From positions 744,001 to 808,000 of the forward strand of contig CAVTYY010000004.1 in NCBI GenBank assembly GCA_963739045.1: a stretch of DNA of 64,000 nucleotides. Reading direction: 5' to 3'. How positions within the stretch are numbered: the stretch's first letter is position 1; every line of letters begins with the position of its first letter. Shown one piece after another: positions 57,621 through 64,000 of this stretch. The notes under the pieces are model-generated. The model was not told the DNA's origin. It saw only the letters and a list, made by a program, of their open reading frames with translations, and did no database searches. Made by a program: the position numbers and the translations under genes. The DNA comes from Halobacillus_B sp963739045 (lineage in GTDB: Bacteria > Bacillota > Bacilli > Bacillales > Halobacillaceae).

Positions 57621-58393
57621 GACTCAGCTGGACTAGAGCTCAAACGATCCTGTCTATTTTCGTAGTTTTAATCGTTATAACTACCGGGATACTTTTATAC
57701 TATACGGTGATTGTGCCTAAGCAGTCGAAGCTCGGGAAGATTCATGAGGAAATAACAACGGAACAAACATTACTAGACTCTTTAAAGGTTAAAAACCACC
57801 AGCAGGAACTCCTGAACGTAATGTCCTCCCGGGAGTTACAAACGTTAATCCCTGTAAATTCCCTGCCGGATCAGCTGCTCCTTATAATGGAGCGGGCAGA
57901 AGGAAGCTCCGGAAGTTTAATCCGAAATGTCACCGTAGAATCTGGCAATTCATCTGAAGCAGATACAAAGAATGAAACTGGTTCTGAAAAACAGAAAGAG
58001 ACAGAGCAGGAGGCACTCAGCAGCAGCCCTGTAATTCTGCCTGAAGGATTAGAAGCAATCACGTATCATTTAGAGGTGGTTTCTCCTAATTTTCAAGATT
58101 TCCTTTCCTTTTTAGGAGAACTGACAACCGGCCCACGGCTGCTCTCGGTGGATTCTATTAGTTTTGACAGTGAATTCACTTCCGTTTCCGATGAAAAAGC
58201 ATTAGATTTCTCTCTTGTTTTTTCAGCGTTTTTTTATCCATCATTAGATTTGCTGGAAAACGAAGCTCCTGATTATAATTACAATGAAGGGGCAGGGAAA
58301 AACAATCCCTTTCCTTACGGTGAGAAAGAAAATGATGATTTGGATTCCAATGTACGAAAAGATGGAAGCGACTTGTCTGAAAGCTCTTCTTAA
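57617..58393 (+). CDS. pilO: Pilus assembly protein PilO-like
   Basis: This 258-residue bitopic protein has a membrane helix (about 8-32), a coiled coil (40-85) and a ferredoxin-like fold domain (about 130-215, VISPNFQDFLSFLGEL-like text VVSPNFQDFL) with an acidic insertion and tail. It should pair with PilN on the outer face of the membrane. Sequence conservation is low, and the call rests on topology and gene order. Confidence 0.82.
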   Translation: MRLSWTRAQTILSIFVVLIVITTGILLYYTVIVPKQSKLGKIHEEITTEQTLLDSLKVKNHQQELLNVMSSRELQTLIPVNSLPDQLLLIMERAEGSSGSLIRNVTVESGNSSEADTKNETGSEKQKETEQEALSSSPVILPEGLEAITYHLEVVSPNFQDFLSFLGELTTGPRLLSVDSISFDSEFTSVSDEKALDFSLVFSAFFYPSLDLLENEAPDYNYNEGAGKNNPFPYGEKENDDLDSNVRKDGSDLSESSS

Positions 58394-58424
58394 TTTTCAT
58401 GCCTGCTAACGAGTTTTAGGAAAT

Positions 58425-58431
58425 TGTCGAA
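58425..58431 (+). promoter_or_regulatory. Possible Spo0A box upstream of the spoIIB-like gene
   Basis: TGTCGAA equals the core 0A box (TGNCGAA), 78 bases before the gene. A seven-base match is expected several times by chance in this window. Confidence 0.25.
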
Positions 58432-58508
58432 TGGGTGATGACAAAATTCAGCGTAGTTTTTATTATTTCTATGGTAGGTTTATAGCAAACCTGCCAGGAG
58501 TGATAAAA

Positions 58509-59336
58509 ATGAATCCAAAGAAGAAGATCTCTATTTCCATCGGGTCAAAGGGCACAGAGCCGCAAAATGAAATTATTCAGGCTAAAGAGGAATTGTCAGC
58601 CGCTTCCGATCCTAAAGAGAAGAAAACGAACACAGGTTTAAAGCTGTCCACATCGATCTACGAACTGCCTTACAAAGGCAAGTTGAAAACGCCCGCTTCT
58701 CTTAAGCCGATGATCATGACTTCGCTAACGGCCTTATTAATTAGTCTTGGGCTGGGATTTTTGCTGCTCCGCATGTTTGTTTCCATTTCGAACGAAGCAA
58801 CTCCAGGGAATAGCAGCACTGCTGCAGTAGCCGATGGTGATGTGCAGTCCCAGCAAGCAGCCTCTGCTGTTTCTTCCCTGGCGCTTGATACGTATATCGT
58901 CCAAGCTGGGGTATTTACTTCAGAAAGTAAAGCAGAAGATTGGCAGTCTAATATCCAGAGCCAATCAGTAGATTCAGTCATTTGGGAACGTGATGGCAGT
59001 TACTATCTGTTTGTGGGCAGCGCTTCCACACAGGAAGAAGCAAGTCAGTTAGCTTCACAGATTTCAGCTCATCATATCGACACTTATGTGAAACCGTGGG
59101 ATGTAAAAACCAAAGAAATAACCGGTGAAGAAAGTGCCTCTCTTCAGAAGCTGGGAGATTATCTTAGCAATAATAATTTATCTTCCGTTCCTGCGGCTGA
59201 ACGGCAGAGTCTATTAGAAAGCGTTCAAAAAATAAAGCAGCAGCCAGATTTAACAGCAGCGGTAAAAACATGGGCAAACGGAGATAAGGATAAAATTGCC
59301 TGGATGTTAATTGCTCATGCACTTGAAAATAAATAA
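58509..59336 (+). CDS. spoIIB: SpoIIB-like SPOR-domain membrane protein
   Basis: This 275-residue bitopic protein has a cytoplasmic N-terminus (NPKKKISISIG), one membrane helix (about 70-92), a Ser/Ala-rich spacer and a SPOR domain (about 124-198, DTYIVQAGVFTSESKAEDWQ ... YLFVGSASTQEEASQLASQI) that binds denuded peptidoglycan. A C-terminal helical part follows. In B. subtilis spoIIB lies between comC and maf, as here; it helps septal wall dissolution during engulfment. CAGGAGTG precedes the ATG at 58509. A pilus-linked role cannot be excluded. Confidence 0.75.
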   Translation: MNPKKKISISIGSKGTEPQNEIIQAKEELSAASDPKEKKTNTGLKLSTSIYELPYKGKLKTPASLKPMIMTSLTALLISLGLGFLLLRMFVSISNEATPGNSSTAAVADGDVQSQQAASAVSSLALDTYIVQAGVFTSESKAEDWQSNIQSQSVDSVIWERDGSYYLFVGSASTQEEASQLASQISAHHIDTYVKPWDVKTKEITGEESASLQKLGDYLSNNNLSSVPAAERQSLLESVQKIKQQPDLTAAVKTWANGDKDKIAWMLIAHALENK

Positions 59337-59345
59337 GATATACGG

Positions 59346-59393
59346 GAATTCGGCTTTTTCATTTTTTCGCGGCTGAAAAAAGCCGAATTTCTG
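59346..59393 (+). terminator. Terminator after the spoIIB-like gene
   Basis: AATTCGGCTTTTTCA and TGAAAAAAGCCGAATT form a 15-bp stem with one bulge, with T-rich DNA in and after it. Confidence 0.7.
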
Positions 59394-59510
59394 TCTGGAT
59401 ACTAGTTCTTTGAAAAGGGCAGAGCTGCTAATATCATGGATTTTCATAATCCTGAAAGATTTTACTTTCCTGTAAGATGAGGATACCTCATAAAGTGAAA
59501 GGAGATTCCT

Positions 59511-60077
59511 ATGTACTCCCTTGTTCTTGGCTCTGCCTCTCCTCGAAGGTCGGATTTGTTAAAGCAGGCGGGATTATCTTTTACTGTCCGGTCTGCTGAT
59601 ATTAAAGAATTTATCGATAAGTCGATGACACCTGATGCTGCCGTCCTGCACCTTGCGGAAAAGAAAAACCAAGCGCTTAATCTAAGAAAAAAAGAAGTGA
59701 TTCTTACCGCTGATACGGTGGTGGTGTTGCAGGATAAAATCCTTGGTAAACCCTCATCTTATCAAGAAGCTTATCAAATGCTGACTGACTTAAGCGGATC
59801 CTGGCATGACGTTTACACTGGTGTTTGTATTAGAAATGAACTACAACAGCACTCCTTTGAGGTATGTACACGCGTAAAGTTCTTTCCTTTAACTCATGAA
59901 GAAATTAAGCGTTATTTGGAGCGTGAAGAAGCGTGGGATAAAGCTGGCGCATATGGGATCCAAGGAAAGGGAGGGCTGTTCGTGGAAAGAATTGAAGGGG
60001 ATTACTTTAGTGTCGTGGGATTGCCCTTGGCTCGTGTGGTAAGAGAGCTGGGCAGGTTTAATATCGGCCTCGACTGA
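59511..60077 (+). CDS. maf: Maf nucleotide pyrophosphatase (septum-associated)
   Basis: This 188-residue Maf/Ham1-like enzyme hydrolyses modified or canonical nucleoside triphosphates (family activity on dTTP/UTP). Motifs are LGSASPRRSDLLKQAGL, the central TADTVVVL and EAWDKAGAYGIQGKGG. In B. subtilis Maf also inhibits septation during competence. GAAAGGAG precedes the ATG. Length is normal. Confidence 0.96.
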   Translation: MYSLVLGSASPRRSDLLKQAGLSFTVRSADIKEFIDKSMTPDAAVLHLAEKKNQALNLRKKEVILTADTVVVLQDKILGKPSSYQEAYQMLTDLSGSWHDVYTGVCIRNELQQHSFEVCTRVKFFPLTHEEIKRYLEREEAWDKAGAYGIQGKGGLFVERIEGDYFSVVGLPLARVVRELGRFNIGLD

Positions 60078-60122
60078 TGTCTTTCCTTTATGAGGAATAG
60101 TAGGAAAGGCAGGCAAAAGATA

Positions 60123-60812
60123 GTGGTTCACACGAGTATTATGATTAAAGATGTGCCTAAAGAAGAGAGGCCGCGTGAGCGGTTAATTGAACTTGGCTCT
60201 CCTCATCTCTCTAACCAGGAACTCTTAGCGATCTTACTTGGAAGTGGTTCCAGAAATGAATCCGTAATGGATCTCTCCCAGAGACTGCTTGTCCATTTTG
60301 AAGGAATCATGCTTTTGAAAGATGCCACGATAGAAGAGTTAACGTCTATTCGTGGAATAGGCTTGGCGAAAGCAGTGCTCATTATTTCAGCCATTGAACT
60401 TGGTAAGAGGATGCAGCAAATGAAACCGGCAGAGAGATACATGATCAGAAGTCCGGAAGATGGAGCGGATTTCGTAATGGAAGAAATGAGAGATTTAAAG
60501 CAGGAACATTTTATATGCCTGTTTCTGAACACTAAAAACCAGGTCCTTCACCGCCAGACAATCTTTATTGGCAGCCTAAATGCCTCAATAGTTCATCCTC
60601 GGGAAGTATTTAAAGAAGCTGTGAAAAGGTCAGCAGCTTCCATCATATGCGCCCACAACCATCCTTCGGGAGATCCTACCCCTTCTCAGGAAGATATTCA
60701 TGTTACCCGGCGATTGCAGGAATGCGGAAAGATGATAGGAATTGAATTACTGGACCATTTGGTCATTGGAGATAGGAAATTTATCTCATTGAAAGAAAAA
60801 GGATACCTGTAA
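60123..60812 (+). CDS. radC: DNA repair protein RadC family (JAMM domain)
   Basis: This protein of about 229 residues has helix-hairpin-helix text at the N-terminus (SIRGIGLAKAVLI) and a C-terminal JAMM/MPN+ metalloprotease-like domain with CAHNHPSGDPTPSQED, the full metal motif. The biochemical activity is not established. I prefer the GTG at 60123 (AAGGCAGG 9 bases upstream); an ATG at 60141 also fits the family N-terminus, and an ATG at 60090 is least likely. Lies between maf and mreB as in B. subtilis. Confidence 0.93.
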   Translation: MVHTSIMIKDVPKEERPRERLIELGSPHLSNQELLAILLGSGSRNESVMDLSQRLLVHFEGIMLLKDATIEELTSIRGIGLAKAVLIISAIELGKRMQQMKPAERYMIRSPEDGADFVMEEMRDLKQEHFICLFLNTKNQVLHRQTIFIGSLNASIVHPREVFKEAVKRSAASIICAHNHPSGDPTPSQEDIHVTRRLQECGKMIGIELLDHLVIGDRKFISLKEKGYL

Positions 60813-60861
60813 CACTATCTATTTTTAAAGTTTTTTCGTATAATTGAATAGATGAAAACAT

Positions 60862-60908
60862 AAGCGCCATTTATGAGAACTTCCTTATAAATTGGCGCTT
60901 CTTCTCAT
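60862..60908 (+). terminator. radC terminator
   Basis: AAGCGCCATTTAT and ATAAATTGGCGCTT pair with one bulged base; the tail is CT-rich rather than a clean T run. Confidence 0.6.
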
Positions 60909-60968
60909 AAAAAATACTTAAAGCTTCACCCCGTAAATAGAAGCACGGGCAAGAAAGGGAGATATGAA

Positions 60969-62009
60969 TTGGGTTTATTTGGATTTTCGCAGGACTTAGG
61001 TATTGATTTAGGTACAGCAAATACTTTAGTATTTCTAAAAAATAAAGGTGTCATTGTTCGAGAGCCTTCCGTAGTAGCTAAGAACACAAAGACAGGAGCG
61101 ATTGAAGCAGTCGGTAACGATGCTAGGAATATGATCGGTCGGACACCGAGTTACATATCTGTCATCCGTCCTATGAAAGATGGAGTAATTGCGGACTACG
61201 ATACAACAGCACAAATGATGAAATATTATATACAACAGGCGTTAAAAACCAGGTCTTCGTTTGCAAGTAAACCGAACGTTATGGTTTGTGTACCATCAGG
61301 GATTACGATGGTTGAAGAAAGAGCTGTAATCGATGCCACTAAACAAGCTGGGGCGAAAGAAGCATTTCCAATTGCTGAGCCATTTGCTGCGGCAATTGGA
61401 GCGGGACTTCCTGTCTGGGAACCTACGGGAAGCATGGTGGTGGATATTGGAGGCGGCACAACAGAAGTTGCCATAATTTCTCTTGGAGGAATTGTAACCA
61501 GTCAATCCATTCGAGTAGCGGGAGACGAAATGGATGAATCCATCGTTCAGCATGTCAGGAAAAAGTACAATCTTATGATCGGAGAGCGGACCTCAGAAGA
61601 AATTAAGATGGAGCTTGGCGGTGCAGGCAAAATTGAAGAGGTCAGCGAAATGGATATCCGCGGCCGGGATCTGCTTACCGGGCTGCCGAAAACGATCACC
61701 ATCCAATCCTCTGAAATTATGAATGCTTTAAAAGATACGGTGGATTCCATAATAGAAACGGTCAAGAACACTCTGGAAAAAACTCCGCCGGAACTCTCCG
61801 CGGATATTATGGAAAGAGGTATTGTCCTGACTGGAGGCGGAGCTTTATTAAAGAATATTGATACAGTCATAAGTGAAGAAACTAACATGCCTGTGTTCAT
61901 TGCGGATGAACCATTGGACTGTGTGGCGATTGGAACGGGTAAATCTCTGGAGTACATCCAGCATTTCCGCGGCCAGCCTAACGTTGCCAGCCGTTCAACA
62001 TTGGATTAG
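60969..62009 (+). CDS. mreB: Rod-shape actin homologue MreB
   Basis: This 346-residue bacterial actin forms filaments under the membrane and guides lateral wall synthesis. Actin-fold motifs: phosphate 1 GIDLGTANTLVF, connect 1, phosphate 2 VVDIGGGTTEVAI and adenosine GIVLTGGGALL. The N-terminal GLFGF hydrophobic stretch fits a membrane-binding segment. The TTG start follows GAAAGGGAG. First gene of mreBCD-minC. Confidence 0.98.
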   Translation: MGLFGFSQDLGIDLGTANTLVFLKNKGVIVREPSVVAKNTKTGAIEAVGNDARNMIGRTPSYISVIRPMKDGVIADYDTTAQMMKYYIQQALKTRSSFASKPNVMVCVPSGITMVEERAVIDATKQAGAKEAFPIAEPFAAAIGAGLPVWEPTGSMVVDIGGGTTEVAIISLGGIVTSQSIRVAGDEMDESIVQHVRKKYNLMIGERTSEEIKMELGGAGKIEEVSEMDIRGRDLLTGLPKTITIQSSEIMNALKDTVDSIIETVKNTLEKTPPELSADIMERGIVLTGGGALLKNIDTVISEETNMPVFIADEPLDCVAIGTGKSLEYIQHFRGQPNVASRSTLD

Positions 62010-62020
62010 GCGGTTAGCTT

Positions 62021-62917
62021 ATGCCTTCCTTATTTCGCAGAAAAAGACTAATGACCGTATTAATTATCTTTATTGTGCTTGTGGGTCTCATTGGCTTTTC
62101 TTTACGGGATCGCAGTTCAATCACTGCACCGGAAAAGTTTCTGGAAGACACTGTCGGCTGGGTGCAGACAATTTTCCACCAGCCAATCCGGCTGGTGGAT
62201 GGCATTTACAATCACACCCACGACATGCTGAACGTTTATGAACAAAACAAAGTATTGAAAGCCCGTCTGTCGGAATACAAAGGGGCCATTCAAGAAAATC
62301 AATTGTTAAAGAAAGACAATAATGAACTAAAAGCGACCATTGATCAAACGAAGTCTATGCGTGATTATTCTCCTATCAATGCGACAGTTATTGCCCGCAG
62401 CTCTGACCGGTGGTTTGAGCAAATGACTATTAACAAAGGGGAAGAAAATGGAGTGAAAAAGGATATGGCTGTTATTACCAGTGATGGTATGGTTGGCAAA
62501 ATAAAATCAGCCGGTGCCTTCCACTCCACAGTTCAGTTATTGAGCGGATTTAATCGGTCCAATAAAATATCTGCCTGGGTCGTCAGAGAAGGGGAAGACC
62601 AGGATAAGAAACATGTTTTTGGTCTGATTGAGGGCTATGACGATGAAAGCGGACGGCTTGTACTGAATGGAATAAACCTTGACGAGAAACTAAAAAAAGG
62701 AGATTCTGTTATTTCTTCAGGCATGGGCGGTGTATTTCCTCCAGAACTCCGTATTGGGAAAATCGATGAAGTGGTGAATGACCAATTTGGGTTGACCAAA
62801 ACGGCTTACGTTAAGCCCTATGCGGATTTATATGATATCAATCATGTCATCGTAGTGGACCGGGCAATGGAAACAGTCAAAGACTCGGACCAAGGGGAAG
62901 GAGGAGCAGAGCAATGA
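62021..62917 (+). CDS. mreC: Rod-shape-determining protein MreC
   Basis: This 298-residue bitopic protein has one membrane helix (about 12-30), a coiled coil (about 65-108) and a beta-rich exported domain (ATVIARSSDRWFEQMTINKGEENGV ... GMVGKI ... SGMGGVFPPELRIGKI). It links MreB to wall-synthesis enzymes. It overlaps mreD by 4 bases. Confidence 0.97.
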   Translation: MPSLFRRKRLMTVLIIFIVLVGLIGFSLRDRSSITAPEKFLEDTVGWVQTIFHQPIRLVDGIYNHTHDMLNVYEQNKVLKARLSEYKGAIQENQLLKKDNNELKATIDQTKSMRDYSPINATVIARSSDRWFEQMTINKGEENGVKKDMAVITSDGMVGKIKSAGAFHSTVQLLSGFNRSNKISAWVVREGEDQDKKHVFGLIEGYDDESGRLVLNGINLDEKLKKGDSVISSGMGGVFPPELRIGKIDEVVNDQFGLTKTAYVKPYADLYDINHVIVVDRAMETVKDSDQGEGGAEQ

Positions 62918-63441
62918 GCCGTTATATCATTGCTCTGATTCTTCTCGTATTAGTGGCTTTACAAGGAACAGCTATGAGTTTACTCCCTACTCATTTCGTT
63001 TATTCGAATCTTTTGATTACCCCTCACTGGGCTCTTTGTTTTGTTCTGCTCGTCGCTATTTTCTATGATAAAGATCAAACATACTTATGCGTCTGGTACG
63101 GGATGATCTTCGGTCTTCTCATTGACGTTGCTTATACGGGCGTGCTTGGAGTCTATATGGTGGTTTATGGACTAGTTGCTTATATCATTCATGGATTAAC
63201 GAAGCTGCTTCATGCGAACTTTTTGTCGGCATCTTTATTAGTCATTTTGGGAATTGCCCTTGCAGATATATTCCTTTATGTTACTTACTCCTTTGTTAAA
63301 GTCACTTCTATGACTTGGGGAGCATATGCCATGGATAGATTAATACCTACACTTGCAGCCAACATGATCTTCTTCATTGTGCTGTATCCGCTAACCAAAA
63401 ATCTTGTACAGGACTGGTCTGAGGAAATGAATAACGTTTGA
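62914..63441 (+). CDS. mreD: Rod-shape-determining protein MreD
   Basis: This 175-residue membrane protein with five to six helices completes the MreBCD complex. Family features are the N-terminal ALILLVLVALQGT helix and FGLLIDVAYTGVLGVYMVVYGLVAYIIHG. It starts within the mreC stop (ATGA) and is followed after 10 bases by minC. Confidence 0.95.
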   Translation: MSRYIIALILLVLVALQGTAMSLLPTHFVYSNLLITPHWALCFVLLVAIFYDKDQTYLCVWYGMIFGLLIDVAYTGVLGVYMVVYGLVAYIIHGLTKLLHANFLSASLLVILGIALADIFLYVTYSFVKVTSMTWGAYAMDRLIPTLAANMIFFIVLYPLTKNLVQDWSEEMNNV

Positions 63442-63451
63442 GGTGACATCT

Positions 63452-64000
63452 GTGAATGCAAAAAACCAAAATATTACGATTAAAGGTACAAGAGACGGCT
63501 TAACGTTATATTTAGATGATCAATGCCCTTTTGAGGCAATAGTGGATGAATTACAAGATAAGCTTTCCATGAATGGTCTCACGGAGGAAGAGCCGCTGAT
63601 TCGAATCACGATTCAATTAGGAAAACGTTATTTGAATGAAGTTCAAAAAGAAGCGCTTCGCACGCTAATTAGAGAAAAGCAGAATTTAGTGGTTGAAAAT
63701 ATTAATTCTGAAGTAATCTCCAAGAAGGAAGCACTTGCCTGGAAAGAGAATACAGAGATAACCCCTATGGTGAAAACAGTCAGGTCAGGACAGGTTCTTG
63801 AAGTTCGTGGAGATTTACTGCTGATAGGAGATGTGAATCCGGGCGGCAAAATAACGGCGACTGGTAATATCTATATTCTGGGAAGTTTAAGAGGGGTTGC
63901 TCATGCAGGGATTCAAGGAGATACTCGTACAGTTATTATTGCTTCCTATATGGAACCGAACCAGCTCCGAATCGCCGATCAATTAAGCCGTTCGCCTGAT
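63452..64000 (+). CDS. minC: Septum site-determining protein MinC, N-terminal part
   Basis: The open frame runs off the window end; 183 codons are visible. The N-terminal domain (about 1-100) begins NAKNQNITIKGTRDGLTLYLDD. The C-terminal beta-helix domain starts near residue 105 (VRSGQVLEVRGDLLLIGDVNPGGKITATGNIYILGSLRGVAHAG), the typical MinC repeat. MinC with MinD blocks FtsZ assembly near the poles. The GTG start has GAGGTGA upstream. Confidence 0.95.
   Translation, partial: MNAKNQNITIKGTRDGLTLYLDDQCPFEAIVDELQDKLSMNGLTEEEPLIRITIQLGKRYLNEVQKEALRTLIREKQNLVVENINSEVISKKEALAWKENTEITPMVKTVRSGQVLEVRGDLLLIGDVNPGGKITATGNIYILGSLRGVAHAGIQGDTRTVIIASYMEPNQLRIADQLSRSPD

Noticed and set aside
61547..61957. 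A 136-codon minus-strand open frame inside mreB
   Set aside because: Antisense to conserved MreB sequence, Ser/Ile-rich by codon complement, with no ribosome site.
1..64000. CRISPR arrays, insertion sequences, prophage or transposase genes
   Set aside because: No regularly spaced repeats, transposase motifs or integrase genes were seen anywhere in the window.

Overview
The window comes from a low-GC, endospore-forming Gram-positive bacterium of the Bacillaceae. A salt-adapted genus such as Halobacillus or a close relative is my best guess, from the acidic proteins and the gene order. Gene order follows the Bacillus subtilis chromosome closely: lcfA-fadR-fadB-etfB-etfA-trxA-uvrC-yslB-sdhCAB-gerE-ysmB-racE-gerM-rph-ysnA-ysnB, then tig-clpX-lonA-ysxC-hemAXCDBL-spoVID-valS-folC, and finally spoIIB-maf-radC-mreBCD-minC. 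Sporulation genes (gerE, gerM, spoVID, a spoIIB-like SPOR gene, sda) and many TTG/GTG starts with strong Shine-Dalgarno sequences fit this placement.

Region 1 (1-18.5 kb) is metabolic core. It holds a fatty-acid degradation operon (acyl-CoA ligase, FadR with its operator, enoyl-CoA hydratase, electron-transfer flavoprotein), thioredoxin, UvrC and succinate dehydrogenase. Next come a ComP/ComA-like two-component pair without comQ or comX, gerE, and the racE-gerM-rph-ysnA-ysnB run. Region 2 (18.5-21.3 kb) is gene-poor. It holds tRNA-Gly and tRNA-Arg, a LuxR-helix/PilZ hybrid reading frame, very small open frames, an exported 48-residue peptide gene and a short minus-strand sda gene. Region 3 (21.3-31.9 kb) has ysoA, tig, clpX, lonA (no lonB), ysxC, an amino-acid ABC transporter operon and a small membrane protein. 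Region 4 (32-44.1 kb) has the haem operon, spoVID, a T-box-controlled valS, and folC.

Region 5 (44.2-58.4 kb) is the main departure from B. subtilis. Where that species has little more than comC, this window carries a complete type IV pilus locus: a GGDEF protein, three minor (pseudo)pilins, an acidic membrane protein of unknown function, a VanW-family protein, PilB, PilT, PilC, the major pilin on its own promoter, the prepilin peptidase PilD, and PilM, PilN and PilO. One minor pilin, on the opposite strand, has a C-terminal half made of about ten near-perfect 20-residue repeats, a predicted beta-solenoid. PilB starts with MshEN-type c-di-GMP-binding repeats and a diguanylate cyclase gene lies just upstream, so the locus looks like a c-di-GMP-controlled pilus or adhesin. 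Region 6 (58.4-64 kb) returns to conserved order with a SpoIIB-like SPOR protein, Maf, RadC, MreBCD and the start of minC.

All calls rest on reading the sequence and on remembered family features; no database search was run.
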